A stretch of DNA of 64,000 nt from Lachnospiraceae bacterium (GCA_017625815.1 JAGAKD010000131.1:1-64000); one strand, 5' to 3'. Positions 48,475 through 55,262 are shown, counted from the first letter of the stretch. Notes: generated by a model not told the origin, from the letters alone. Made by a program: numbers and translations.

Positions 48475-49071
48475 TTAAGAAACTATATACAAACGAGCAG
48501 TACTCAATGGTCTCATTGATACAGTTGTATCACCAGTACCGTTAGGCAATCTAAATAATGACTTAAATTCTTGCTCTTGTTTATAAGCTAAAGACTTACA
48601 CCAAAATCCAGCATAGTCATCAGAATAAAATACTTTGTACCCACCTAGCCAAGTATCTACATCAGCTAAATTACTAAGTAACTCTGAGCCCTCTCCTATT
48701 ACCCAATAATTTCCAAAACCTCGGTAACGTAATTTCATTTCTTCAGTCATTACACCATTAAATAATCCAACAGATAACTGATGTAGTTTTGCAGTAGTGT
48801 GTATATAACAATAATCATCTGGATGTAAGTATCCCTCTTTCATAGCTTGTTCTATAAGTATCACTGTTTGAGTACCATCTATGTGATTAATAGTTTGTAT
48901 AGGTTTTGTTATGTCAACAGACGTGAAGTAGTCCAAACCCCCTTCACTTACATCCCGGCGTTGGTCAGACTCTGGTAATGTGGCATATGTACTAATAGGT
49001 CTAATAAAGACTTCTCCATTAATAAATTGCTCTGCCTCATCTTTCTTTTTAAAAGCCCTAATAAATTTCAT
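48475..49071 (-). CDS. Hypothetical protein of a mobile-element/defence-type family (198 aa)
   Basis: KFIRAFKKKDEAEQFINGEVFIRPISTYATLPESDQRRDVSEGG follows the pattern F-x-R-x-F-...-A-x-x-F-x-x-G-x-(6)-YY-x-x-x-E-...-R-x-D-x-x-EG. I recall this from a group of uncharacterised proteins often found in mobile elements and next to defence genes. No nuclease or kinase motif is visible. It lies next to the HNH gene under an own promoter, so it may be cargo of a mobile unit. Confidence 0.6.
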   Translation of the reverse strand: MKFIRAFKKKDEAEQFINGEVFIRPISTYATLPESDQRRDVSEGGLDYFTSVDITKPIQTINHIDGTQTVILIEQAMKEGYLHPDDYCYIHTTAKLHQLSVGLFNGVMTEEMKLRYRGFGNYWVIGEGSELLSNLADVDTWLGGYKVFYSDDYAGFWCKSLAYKQEQEFKSLFRLPNGTGDTTVSMRPLSTARLYIVS

Positions 49072-49103
49072 AGTTTCATCTCCGTATATTTAAAATTACT
49101 ATT

Positions 49104-49116
49104 TTATAATACAATA
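49104..49116 (-). promoter_or_regulatory. Promoter -10 region TATTGTATTATA
   Basis: Directly after the terminator at 49117-49146 and about 33 bases upstream of the start at 49071. No CCGCC or TATCA box at the 21-base position. Confidence 0.45.
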
Positions 49117-49146
49117 AAAGACCTGATAGTTTTTAATCAGGTCTTT
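49117..49146 (-). terminator. Rho-independent terminator
   Basis: AAAGACCTGAT pairs with ATCAGGTCTTT around an 8-base loop, then a T-rich run. Confidence 0.8.
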
Positions 49147-49159
49147 AAATATTTATTTT

Positions 49160-49459
49160 TTAGATAACTCCTAAACCGTCAGCTTTTAACATACTATTAT
49201 AAACTAACATTAACACACCATCTTTGTTGTATTGTCTGTCAAGACTGGTAAGAAATCTTTTTGTGGCTGGTGATTTATCTTCGATAGGTTTATCATTAGT
49301 TCCAATAATCAATTGTCTTATGTAATGTTTAAAACCTTTGGTATCAACTGACTTGCTTAAATATGTAGTATCAATATCAGTTTTATGTTTGGTTAGAGTG
49401 TGTGAATAACTTGATTTGACTGTTGAGACCTTACGTTGGGATAGTTCTTGATTTGTCAT
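49160..49459 (-). CDS. Hypothetical protein, small paralogue family (99 aa)
   Basis: Paralogue of the 47452 protein (shared YS-x-x-L-x-KH, Y-I-x-x-x-I-I, A-x-(K/P)RF and L-V-x-x-(A/S) positions). N-terminus is basic. Downstream of the boxed promoter at 49495-49531. Confidence 0.65.
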   Translation of the reverse strand: MTNQELSQRKVSTVKSSYSHTLTKHKTDIDTTYLSKSVDTKGFKHYIRQLIIGTNDKPIEDKSPATKRFLTSLDRQYNKDGVLMLVYNSMLKADGLGVI

Positions 49460-49494
49460 AATATGTAACCTCGTTTTGTTTTATTTACATTTAT

Positions 49495-49531
49495 ATTATA
49501 ACATATTTTTTGGTAAATTGTGGCGGGTTAA
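49495..49531 (-). promoter_or_regulatory. Boxed promoter: TTAACCCGCC, 21 bases, TATAAT
   Basis: Complete member of the class; an ATG-T extended -10 precedes TATAAT. Confidence 0.8.
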
Positions 49532-49535
49532 TTAA

Positions 49536-49566
49536 AAAAGACCTAAGATAATTTCTCAGGTCTTTT
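49536..49566 (-). terminator. Rho-independent terminator
   Basis: AAAAGACCT pairs with AGGTCTTTT with a partly paired inner loop, followed by TTAATTAA next to the box. Confidence 0.75.
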
Positions 49567-49581
49567 ATATTATTTACAGTA

Positions 49582-49749
49582 TCAATACAATATTACAGTA
49601 TCAATTTCAGGGTCGTAATAAACTTCTACCATACTGAAGGATCCGTCAATTCCCTTGATCTCTAGAGCAGCGGATCTACTTATCTTCTCACTCTGAAGAA
49701 GTGCTATCAGTTCTCTTACGCTCCTTGCTTGTCCGATGAATTCTTCCAT
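49582..49749 (-). CDS. Small hypothetical protein (55 aa)
   Basis: A frame starting MEEFIGQARSVRELIALLQ after AGGAGAGGGAT and ending DTVILY, last in its unit before the terminator. A helix followed by strands, without motif. Shorter than 60 residues but with strong translation signals. Confidence 0.6.
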   Translation of the reverse strand: MEEFIGQARSVRELIALLQSEKISRSAALEIKGIDGSFSMVEVYYDPEIDTVILY

Positions 49750-49767
49750 ATCCCTCTCCTATCTAAA

Positions 49768-50034
49768 TCATGATTCTTTCGAAGGTACCTCTGCCCAAGA
49801 TACTGTTACTCTATCACTTGTATAAGTAGCTTTGTATCCGGCCTCTCTGAGCATCTCAAGTATTCTCTCACCGGTCAAATCAGTTTCTTCATAGCTAGTT
49901 TTTACTGTAACTTGGTAATCCCCAATAGCAATGGTCTCTCTTATAGCAGGTTCAATTATCACAGAAACAATTGCTTTTGCTCCACCATTTATTCTGTCTT
50001 TTGTTTGTTTATAAGCTTCACTTGCACTTAACAT
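49768..50034 (-). CDS. Hypothetical ISW-like protein (88 aa)
   Basis: SEAYKQTKDRINGGAKAIV helix, IGDYQVTVKTSYEE strands, helix to EMLREAGYKATYT and a final RVTVSWAEV. It is a close structural match of the second unit in the 43399 protein (AYEAFKETQERVKG ... EYETEI ... MLGEQGY ... IQW), so the two are paralogues. Confidence 0.65.
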   Translation of the reverse strand: MLSASEAYKQTKDRINGGAKAIVSVIIEPAIRETIAIGDYQVTVKTSYEETDLTGERILEMLREAGYKATYTSDRVTVSWAEVPSKES

Positions 50035-50291
50035 TATTTCTTAATTCCTTTCGCTAGATAATAAATATATCCTCTTTCTAAGAACTCATGAGCTTGAAAT
50101 GTCTGTTTATTTTCGGTATCATACCAGTCAGTACGTTTCTCTATCAGAGGAAGATTGTAGTGTATCTTTCCTTCTTGAGCACAGGCATACTCACAGGCAA
50201 GTCTCTCGTCTCTGAACATAGAGTCTACGTGGGGTTTACCTTCTTCGTTACATCCATAAACTATATAAGTTATTGTTACTTCTTTAGCCAT
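50034..50291 (-). CDS. Hypothetical protein (85 aa)
   Basis: Start at 50291, overlapping the end of the 39-aa gene by 8 bases (an ATG three codons earlier is closer to the AAGGAG site). Beta-rich beginning EVTITYIVYGCNEEG, Tyr/Phe-rich end. No motif recognised. Confidence 0.55.
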   Translation of the reverse strand: MAKEVTITYIVYGCNEEGKPHVDSMFRDERLACEYACAQEGKIHYNLPLIEKRTDWYDTENKQTFQAHEFLERGYIYYLAKGIKK

Positions 50292-50403
50292 TTCTAGCAT
50301 CCCACTCCTTCTCAGCTTTTTCGTATCCGGCAATAAGTGAATAGCCTTCATACTCACTTAGATATTCGGCTCTACCCATACAATAGATTTCTTTTGGTGT
50401 CAT
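50284..50403 (-). CDS. Very small ORF (39 aa)
   Basis: ATG at 50403 with GGAGAGGGATTAACTT upstream; the product (MTPKEIYCMGRAEYLSEYEGYS...) is Tyr/Glu-rich. It overlaps the next gene by 8 bases, as coupled genes do here. Confidence 0.45.
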   Translation of the reverse strand: MTPKEIYCMGRAEYLSEYEGYSLIAGYEKAEKEWDARNG

Positions 50404-50419
50404 AAGTTAATCCCTCTCC

Positions 50420-50917
50420 TTAATCCAAAGCTTTTCTTACTATCTTATTTAAGTCAAAGTCCTCAGCACTGTATGTAGCTTCAGTAGTCTTACCGTCTTT
50501 TGTTATTGTGACTGTTACTGTATTCTTCGGTTTCTCTACCTTACTTCCGGATTTAGGTGGTTGTGGTTTGGTTTCTTTATCAGGTCCAAGTCTTCTCTTC
50601 GCCACAAAGTGATTAGGTCCAACCTCATCGATGTCTGTAATACATTTATCTTCAAGTTGGATTACTCTCTTCTCAAGTGCTTTGATACATTCGGAGTGAT
50701 GCTCAGTTAATGCTGATACAACCCAGAACATACCAGTAATTATATTACAAAGAGCACTAAACATATCTACTACCGTCTGCTTTGAACCTTCTACAGTTTC
50801 CATATCCACTGGTCTACAGAGCATTACTATTGCTAATACAAAGAAAGCAAAAGCAATCAGTAGTCTGAGCCATTGGGTCTTAAAGAAGTTTGGTAGTTTA
50901 TTCTTATTTATATACAT
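50420..50917 (-). CDS. Membrane protein with C-terminal charged domain (165 aa)
   Basis: A first membrane helix (residues about 14-34) and a second (residues about 47-68) are followed by a helical region and a Lys/Pro-rich linker to a beta-like VTVTITKDGKTTEATYSAEDFD tail. Function unknown. Confidence 0.65.
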   Translation of the reverse strand: MYINKNKLPNFFKTQWLRLLIAFAFFVLAIVMLCRPVDMETVEGSKQTVVDMFSALCNIITGMFWVVSALTEHHSECIKALEKRVIQLEDKCITDIDEVGPNHFVAKRRLGPDKETKPQPPKSGSKVEKPKNTVTVTITKDGKTTEATYSAEDFDLNKIVRKALD

Positions 50918-50933
50918 TATTCTTTATTCTCCT

Positions 50934-51113
50934 TTACCAACCCCAGTTACAAATAGTTTGTCCACCATAGAATAATTGACGTTCCCAACGTTTTTCTTCA
51001 TTGGTTTGTTCTTGGCAGACAGTGTGTCCACACTTACACTTTTCTTTCTTAAGTCGCTGTCCACATTTAGGACAGGTCTTAGGAAGTTCCTTGCATTTTA
51101 TATTACACCTCAT
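50934..51113 (-). CDS. Zinc-ribbon protein (59 aa)
   Basis: CPKCGQRLKKEKCKCGH forms a compact ribbon with basic flanks, ending with a Trp-rich tail. The start at 51113 follows AGGACTAACT; a longer in-frame reading overlaps the previous gene. Confidence 0.6.
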   Translation of the reverse strand: MRCNIKCKELPKTCPKCGQRLKKEKCKCGHTVCQEQTNEEKRWERQLFYGGQTICNWGW

Positions 51114-51115
51114 AG

Positions 51116-51307
51116 TTAGTCCTCCAACTTTTCGAAGAAGTCTTCTGGCCAAAAACCGGTGTAACCTTTAATCTTGTATTGATTTCCTTTTACTTCTGTA
51201 ATAATAGCAGGTTCCCAAGCACAAGCCAACTTACCAGAATTACTTGGCAAAAACATATGCATGTTAGCTGCGAACTTTACCTTCTCGCCTTCAGCAAACT
51301 TAGCCAT
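51116..51307 (-). CDS. Hypothetical SH3-like protein (63 aa)
   Basis: FAEGEKVKFAAN...PAIITEVKGNQYKIKGY...FWPEDFFEKLED has the strand order of a small SH3 or KOW-like barrel: entry turn, strands and a closing E-DF-x-x-x-x-L-E. Preceded by AAGAAGGAGGTAAAAAGTA. Function unknown. Confidence 0.6.
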   Translation of the reverse strand: MAKFAEGEKVKFAANMHMFLPSNSGKLACAWEPAIITEVKGNQYKIKGYTGFWPEDFFEKLED

Positions 51308-51377
51308 TACTTTTTACCTCCTTCTTAATCTCAATCTGTTTTAGGTCTTCTCTCCAGCTCTTAAACTTACTTCCCAT
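51300..51377 (-). CDS. Very small ORF (25 aa)
   Basis: An ATG overlapping the previous stop (TAATG), with GGAGGTGC nine bases upstream, opens a basic 25-codon frame with a KFKSWREDLKQIEIKKE helix. It ends inside the next gene's start. The strong signal makes expression plausible. Confidence 0.4.
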   Translation of the reverse strand: MGSKFKSWREDLKQIEIKKEVKSNG

Positions 51378-51637
51378 TACTTAGCACCTCCAACTATAAT
51401 CTTTCCGTTAATGATTTCAAGAACAGTTTCATTTTTATCTATGTCATCTTCCGGCATATATACTACTTGAACGTAGTTGTATTGACGAGCTAACTTATCA
51501 GCGATAGCACAAGCACCATCTAAAGTATTTGCTGCCTCTGGTCTGGAAGTGTTTCTGTCCTCACCGGCGAATACTACATAATCAGCTTCGTCAGTTAGAA
51601 TATTATCAATGGTTTGTATTGCTTCGGTTCTTTCCAT
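51377..51637 (-). CDS. Hypothetical protein (86 aa)
   Basis: Acidic alpha/beta protein (VVFAGEDRNTSRPEAANTLDGACAIADKL) with a strand-helix-strand order like a small ferredoxin-like fold. First gene after the boxed promoter at 51674-51710. No family recognised. Confidence 0.6.
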   Translation of the reverse strand: MERTEAIQTIDNILTDEADYVVFAGEDRNTSRPEAANTLDGACAIADKLARQYNYVQVVYMPEDDIDKNETVLEIINGKIIVGGAK

Positions 51638-51673
51638 AATTTTTTAACCTCTTTTCTTTTATCTTACATATTT

Positions 51674-51710
51674 ATTATACCATAAAGATTGGTGAAATAC
51701 GGCGGGTTAA
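51674..51710 (-). promoter_or_regulatory. Boxed promoter: TTAACCCGCC, 21 bases, TATAAT
   Basis: Complete class member; ATGG before TATAAT. The roughly 65 bases upstream (51711-51776) hold no gene. Confidence 0.8.
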
Positions 51711-51776
51711 TCAAAAATTCTTTTGGGGTCAATAGAGACTCATTAACGAACTTTTATTTAGAGTAAGTAAAATAAT

Positions 51777-51810
51777 AAGGCCAGCAGACAAAGTGTCAAA
51801 AACTGGCCTT
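51777..51810 (-). terminator. Rho-independent terminator
   Basis: AAGGCCAG pairs with CTGGCCTT around an 18-base loop, followed by TATTATTTTAC, after the gene ending at 51831. Confidence 0.65.
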
Positions 51811-51830
51811 CTCGGGTCTCGTATGAAGTT

Positions 51831-52097
51831 TTAACTCTTAAAACTCTCTTTATCTATAACTTCATACCATTCCTTGTAACCGCTTTCGATAGATGGGAAG
51901 GAAAGATTAGGATAATGTTTCTCCTGATATTCTGGAAGAAGTTTAATCAGAACTCTTGAACCTCTGTCTTCTACAACTACATGAGGAAGTTGAAGTTCAT
52001 TAGGATTAAGCCATTCTTTCTTTGCCTGAACTAAATAACCAGTCCAGTTTTCTTCTTGAATTGTCTTTCCATCAATTGGGTATTTCATTTCGTCCAT
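51831..52097 (-). CDS. Hypothetical protein (88 aa)
   Basis: Polar, Pro/Lys/Trp-rich (YPIDGKTIQEENWTGYLVQAKKEWLNPNELQLPHVVVEDRG). It is a single-gene unit with a 170-base structured leader upstream. No motif recognised. Confidence 0.6.
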   Translation of the reverse strand: MDEMKYPIDGKTIQEENWTGYLVQAKKEWLNPNELQLPHVVVEDRGSRVLIKLLPEYQEKHYPNLSFPSIESGYKEWYEVIDKESFKS

Positions 52098-52137
52098 ACT
52101 TTACTCCTTATAAAAAGTTTGGGGTTGCTCCGTCCAA

Positions 52138-52268
52138 TCACACTCCTGACCCCTGTGTGACCTCTTTGCCCTACTTGTTTTTAAAGTGAGTGGTAGTCTT
52201 ACCGAACTTTATAGTTCACACCTTTTGTGGCTTTGCTACTCTGCGGAGAGCGGGCTCATTACCTCACT
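52138..52268 (-). promoter_or_regulatory. Structured 5' leader with multibranch RNA
   Basis: The gap 52098-52280 holds no ORF. AGTGAG-GTA pairs with TAC-CTCACT (closing stem 52185-52195 with 52261-52268, CA bulged), enclosing hairpins GAAC/GTTC and CTCT/AGAG. A further hairpin, TCACAC/GTGTGA (52138-52160), follows just before the ribosome binding site. The layout recalls the 47.3-kb leader. A regulatory role is inferred. Confidence 0.45.
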
Positions 52269-52280
52269 GTTTACATATAT

Positions 52281-52317
52281 ATTATACAATAAAACCCAAC
52301 AAAACGTGGCGGGTTTA
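52281..52317 (-). promoter_or_regulatory. Boxed promoter: TAAACCCGCC, 21 bases, TATAAT
   Basis: Complete class member, with TATTG before TATAAT; drives the leader and the 88-aa gene. Confidence 0.8.
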
Positions 52318-52326
52318 ATAAAATAA

Positions 52327-52352
52327 AAAGAGAGGGAATAAACCCTCTCCTT
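52327..52352 (-). terminator. Rho-independent terminator
   Basis: GAGAGGG pairs with CCCTCTC around a 6-base loop, just after the 52354 stop, then TTTTTATTTTATT leading to the box. Confidence 0.8.
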
Positions 52353-52353
52353 A

Positions 52354-52530
52354 TTATAGTTCTCTCATAGTGTGACAGTACTCTTCAATCTTATTATACA
52401 TTCCAATCATTTCATCGTACTCACGATGTCTACTATCCACATCAACGATTTCAACTTCAATCTGTTCTTCTTCAGAGTCGGTGAATATTCTTTCAACTAC
52501 ACCGTTTTCTACTACTATTGCAATCTTCAT
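52354..52530 (-). CDS. Small hypothetical protein (58 aa)
   Basis: Frame from ATG at 52530 (MKIAIVVENGVVERIFTDSEEEQIEVE...) after AGGAGGATAGATA. The strand-turn-strand start with V-E-N-G-x-V is typical of small phage proteins that follow this pattern. Function unknown. Confidence 0.6.
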   Translation of the reverse strand: MKIAIVVENGVVERIFTDSEEEQIEVEIVDVDSRHREYDEMIGMYNKIEEYCHTMREL

Positions 52531-52542
52531 TATCTATCCTCC

Positions 52543-52767
52543 TTATATTCCCATCTGAAAATTCAAATTAACTTCTAACTTATCAAATCTACTATCAAAG
52601 TTATACTTCTCACAATTCTTTCTTAAAAACTCAGAACTTTCTATCAGACAATCTTCAATAGAATATTCAGTTTTTATATCCTTTACTTTATCGTCAACTT
52701 TAAATAAAAGTTGAAATTCACTTCCATCATTACCAACTTCTTCAACATACATTTGAAATTTTCTCAT
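52543..52767 (-). CDS. Hypothetical protein (74 aa)
   Basis: Acidic, alternating strands and helices: RKFQMYVEEVGNDGSEFQLLFKVDDKVKDI. Starts after TGTGAGGTAAAAGTT. First gene after the boxed promoter at 52806-52842. Confidence 0.55.
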   Translation of the reverse strand: MRKFQMYVEEVGNDGSEFQLLFKVDDKVKDIKTEYSIEDCLIESSEFLRKNCEKYNFDSRFDKLEVNLNFQMGI

Positions 52768-52805
52768 AACTTTTACCTCACAGTTATTATTTATTTTCTG
52801 TATAT

Positions 52806-52842
52806 ATTATATCATATTTTTATTAATTCATGGGCGAGTTGA
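52806..52842 (-). promoter_or_regulatory. Boxed promoter: TCAACTCGCC, 21 bases, TATAAT
   Basis: Variant with TCGCC instead of CCGCC, otherwise identical spacing; ATGA precedes TATAAT. Confidence 0.7.
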
Positions 52843-52852
52843 TAAAATAAAA

Positions 52853-52873
52853 AGAGGGACTCAAAATCCTCTC
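52853..52873 (-). terminator. Rho-independent terminator
   Basis: GAGGATT-type stem (AGAGGA/TCCTCT, one mismatch) with a short loop, then TTTTTATTTTATC into the box. Confidence 0.65.
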
Positions 52874-52884
52874 CTATTCTTTAA

Positions 52885-53223
52885 TCAACCCCAACCAATT
52901 ACAAGAGTTACAGTTCCGGATTTCTCACCCCAACTCCACTTATAAGCTTCACCTTCTACTTTAACTCCGTTACAGTAGAGAGTGTCGGATACAGTTGTCT
53001 GCTTACCACCGTACTTCCAGTCGGTTTCAGTTTCTACTTCTTCGATATAGAACTTACCGGAAAGTGTTTGGTTCTTACAAGTATCAGTTTCAAAAGGGTG
53101 AAGTTGTCCATGACTATCCCAATAGTATTTAATCCTTACTTTACCTTCAAACTCCCAAACCTTCTCACGACGAGTTTCAGTTCGAAAGTTGATAAGTTCA
53201 TTTATGCTGATTGTAGTTTCCAT
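52885..53223 (-). CDS. Hypothetical protein (112 aa)
   Basis: Start at 53223 after GGAGAGGGC; a longer frame has only a promoter region upstream. Beta-rich with repeated Trp (DTLYCNGVKVEGEAYKWSWGEKSGTVTLVIGWG). It looks like a small beta-sandwich or lipocalin-like protein, a guess from composition. Confidence 0.6.
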   Translation of the reverse strand: METTISINELINFRTETRREKVWEFEGKVRIKYYWDSHGQLHPFETDTCKNQTLSGKFYIEEVETETDWKYGGKQTTVSDTLYCNGVKVEGEAYKWSWGEKSGTVTLVIGWG

Positions 53224-53236
53224 ATTAGCCCTCTCC

Positions 53237-53464
53237 TTATATAAGAATAAGTTCACCGTCTGCAAAAGTCCAGATAGTTTCAAGTTCACCATCAGCATGA
53301 TAACCAACTATCATATTAATTTCTTCGAATTCAGGACAGTCCCATCTTTCAAGTCGAACAATAGTGTCACGGACAAGATTGATGTCGTCAGTAACCAAAG
53401 GTTCTCTGTCTAGACTCTTAAAATAACGGATTTCAAATTTTTCGAATGGCTTTGCCGTTTTCAT
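53237..53464 (-). CDS. Hypothetical protein (75 aa)
   Basis: Start at 53464, GAGG eight bases upstream; the longer reading would start inside the promoter. EKFEIRYFKSLDREPLV... then a helix and two strands. Function unknown. Confidence 0.6.
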   Translation of the reverse strand: MKTAKPFEKFEIRYFKSLDREPLVTDDINLVRDTIVRLERWDCPEFEEINMIVGYHADGELETIWTFADGELILI

Positions 53465-53500
53465 AATTATGTACCTCGTATTTAATATTTTTACATTTAT

Positions 53501-53537
53501 ATTATACCACATTTTTAATAAAAAGTGGGCGGGTTCA
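53501..53537 (-). promoter_or_regulatory. Boxed promoter: TGAACCCGCC, 21 bases, TATAAT
   Basis: Complete class member. Its box lies inside the terminator hairpin of the preceding unit (53520-53559). Confidence 0.8.
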
Positions 53538-53559
53538 TATAAAAACTCGTCCACTTTTT
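53520..53559 (-). terminator. Terminator hairpin overlapping a boxed promoter
   Basis: AAAAAGTGG pairs with CCACTTTTT across 22 loop bases that contain the AACCCGCC box of the next promoter. Confidence 0.6.
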
Positions 53560-53565
53560 ATTTAT

Positions 53566-54060
53566 TTAGAGAGGTATTACATCAGAAGGTGGGTTCATTT
53601 CCGGCTCTGGATTTTTTTCGTATTCTTCTGTTTTGTTGTAGAAGCTGGCATCGAAGAAGGACTCAGAACCATCAAACTCTATATTACCACGAGAGAAAGC
53701 TGTTTCTACTTTATCTTCTGCTTCGGTTTCGGATTTAGCATAAACTTTAACAACCTTACGGAAGCTTCCGGTGATTTCCATATAGAAAGGATAGTATGGG
53801 GTTTCAGCAAACTTATACTCATAAGTTTCTTTATCATAGTCACCGGTTTCAGGATTATGAAATTCTCTGGTGAGAGTAAAGCCTTCTTCAGTATAGTCAT
53901 CTACATAGAACTCTCCCAATATCTTTGGAGCATCAGCAAGTAGATTGATTTCAAGATTTTCTACGTCTTCCATGTTTCCACAGTGATTAAAAGCCTCAAG
54001 TATCTTTTCGAGAGTATCTACTTCCATAGTCTTTCTAAATTCAACATATTCTTGTGTCAT
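53566..54060 (-). CDS. DpnD/PcfM-like domain protein (164 aa)
   Basis: Residues about 95-145 (MEITGSFRKVVKVYAKSETEAEDKVETAFSRGNIEFDGSESFFDASF) match the small DpnD/PcfM-type domain: beta strand, A-x-S-x-x-EA helix and a closing strand. The N-terminal half (residues 10-90) is a separate unknown domain. The domain is found in plasmid- and phage-borne proteins of unknown role. Confidence 0.6.
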   Translation of the reverse strand: MTQEYVEFRKTMEVDTLEKILEAFNHCGNMEDVENLEINLLADAPKILGEFYVDDYTEEGFTLTREFHNPETGDYDKETYEYKFAETPYYPFYMEITGSFRKVVKVYAKSETEAEDKVETAFSRGNIEFDGSESFFDASFYNKTEEYEKNPEPEMNPPSDVIPL

Positions 54061-54072
54061 GATTTCTTCTCC

Positions 54073-54393
54073 TTAGTTTAATTTCTTAAAGCCGTCTTTC
54101 TCAAGGTCTCTGTAGGTGAACTCTTCTTTATAGTAGCCACCCATAATATGCTCAGCAATTTCTTGGAAGATGGCAAGTATACTATTTCCATTTACTGATA
54201 TATGAGATTGTCCGCCACCAACAAAAGTAATAACGACATATTCTACAAACCAACCGTGTTCCTCATTCTCCCAAACTTCATAAGTAATTTCTTCTACAGA
54301 AGTTAATCTACTTCTAGTTTCAAATACCTTACTTAGTTCGAATACAAAGGCTTCTTTCTCTTTATACATTTTAATCTTTTCGTCTCTGATCAT
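54073..54393 (-). CDS. Hypothetical protein (106 aa)
   Basis: Strand-rich middle (YEVWENEEHGWFVEYVVITFVGGGQSHISVNGNS) then a helix. Charged start. Coupled by 1 base to the next upstream gene. Function unknown. Confidence 0.55.
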   Translation of the reverse strand: MIRDEKIKMYKEKEAFVFELSKVFETRSRLTSVEEITYEVWENEEHGWFVEYVVITFVGGGQSHISVNGNSILAIFQEIAEHIMGGYYKEEFTYRDLEKDGFKKLN

Positions 54394-54394
54394 T

Positions 54395-54628
54395 TTAGTT
54401 TTCCTCCTTCCAAACTTTCATTCCAGCCGGCTGACCCTTCGTAAAGTAATAAACTTTATAAGTAATAAAGTTCTCATCAACCTCATGGATTGAACAAGTA
54501 CCATTACTACACCACCAGTCAGCATAGTTAGGAACTTCCTTCTTTGCTTCTTCGAGAGTCTCACAAATCTTCTTATAACTAGAACTCCGTTCGCTGTCAG
54601 CAGTTCTGATTAAAAAATAACGTTTCAT
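54395..54628 (-). CDS. Hypothetical protein (77 aa)
   Basis: Start at 54628 after GAAGGAGATAATT. YFLIRTADSERSSSYKKICETLEEAKKEV gives strand plus helix, then a Trp/Cys element (ADWWCSNGTCSIHEVDE). It lies just past the boxed promoter at 54657-54693. Unknown family. Confidence 0.6.
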   Translation of the reverse strand: MKRYFLIRTADSERSSSYKKICETLEEAKKEVPNYADWWCSNGTCSIHEVDENFITYKVYYFTKGQPAGMKVWKEEN

Positions 54629-54656
54629 AATTATCTCCTTCATTTATTCTGTAATA

Positions 54657-54693
54657 ATTATATCATATTTATTTTAAGTTGTTGGCGGGTTTA
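54657..54693 (-). promoter_or_regulatory. Boxed promoter: TAAACCCGCC, 21 bases, TATAAT
   Basis: The box and spacer overlap the last codons of the 54669 gene, so this promoter is partly intragenic; ATGA precedes TATAAT. Confidence 0.75.
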
Positions 54694-54947
54694 GAGTCTT
54701 CGGCACTCTTAAACATATTAAGGAAAAACTGTAAGATAGCCTTATCTTCTTCAGTAGGTTTCTCGTCTTCAAGTTCGTCCTCTTCTTTCTCCTCAGGTTC
54801 GAACATTAAGTCAGTAAGTTCATTCATATTACACATCTCTTCGACTTCGTCTTCTGACATATACTTGACACACATTCTCACTACCTCAACAGGGTTCAAG
54901 GTTCCTTCCTCAACGAGTTCTATAAGTTTATTAGTATAATCTCTCAT
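54669..54947 (-). CDS. Acidic helical protein (92 aa)
   Basis: N-terminal helical part (KLIELVEEGTLNPVEVVRMCVKYM) then a Glu/Asp run. Its 3' end contains the promoter of the next unit. Preceded by AAGGAGAAATTATT. Function unknown. Confidence 0.6.
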   Translation of the reverse strand: MRDYTNKLIELVEEGTLNPVEVVRMCVKYMSEDEVEEMCNMNELTDLMFEPEEKEEDELEDEKPTEEDKAILQFFLNMFKSAEDSKPANNLK

Positions 54948-54979
54948 AATAATTTCTCCTTAGTTTTAATTACATCTAT

Positions 54980-55016
54980 ATTATAACATATCTTATTACA
55001 AAATAGGGCGGGTTAA
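54980..55016 (-). promoter_or_regulatory. Boxed promoter: TTAACCCGCC, 21 bases, TATAAT
   Basis: Complete member, with ATGT before TATAAT. Between the terminator of the reductase unit and the 92-aa gene. Confidence 0.8.
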
Positions 55017-55020
55017 AATA

Positions 55021-55052
55021 AAAATACCTGATAATTTTCTATCAGGTATTTT
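55021..55052 (-). terminator. Rho-independent terminator of the reductase operon
   Basis: AAAATACCTGAT pairs perfectly with ATCAGGTATTTT around an 8-base loop, followed by TTATTTTAACC. Confidence 0.85.
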
Positions 55053-55063
55053 AATGTCTTTGT

Positions 55064-55261
55064 TTAATCGTTAGTAAAAATATACAGTCCGCAATGGCAC
55101 TCACCCTCAATACCTTGTTCTATCTGGTCTCTAAAAGCTTTACACATACACTTGGTATCTTCTGTCCACTCAATAGCACATGGGCAATGTCCCTCAGCAG
55201 CTTTGATAGCGGAACGTATCTCACTTACTAACTCTTTATCTGAATTAATCGTTACTTTCAT
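55064..55261 (-). CDS. Ferredoxin-thioredoxin-reductase-like protein (65 aa)
   Basis: HCPCAIEW, then CMCKAF and CHCGLYIF reproduce the CPC...CxC...CHC iron-sulfur/disulfide motif of the FTR catalytic chain in short form. Such mini-FTR proteins occur beside anaerobic reductases in Firmicutes, as I recall, and could pass electrons to NrdD. Start at 55261 (one base before nrdG ends), with GAGAGGGATAAG upstream; an earlier in-frame ATG lacks a site. Confidence 0.7.
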   Translation of the reverse strand: MKVTINSDKELVSEIRSAIKAAEGHCPCAIEWTEDTKCMCKAFRDQIEQGIEGECHCGLYIFTND

Positions 55262-55262
55262 C

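Noticed and set aside
49117..49146. TATCA box at 49.13 kb
   Set aside because: ACTATCA occurs, but it is inside a terminator stem and only 12 bases from the -10, so it does not match the 21-base rule.
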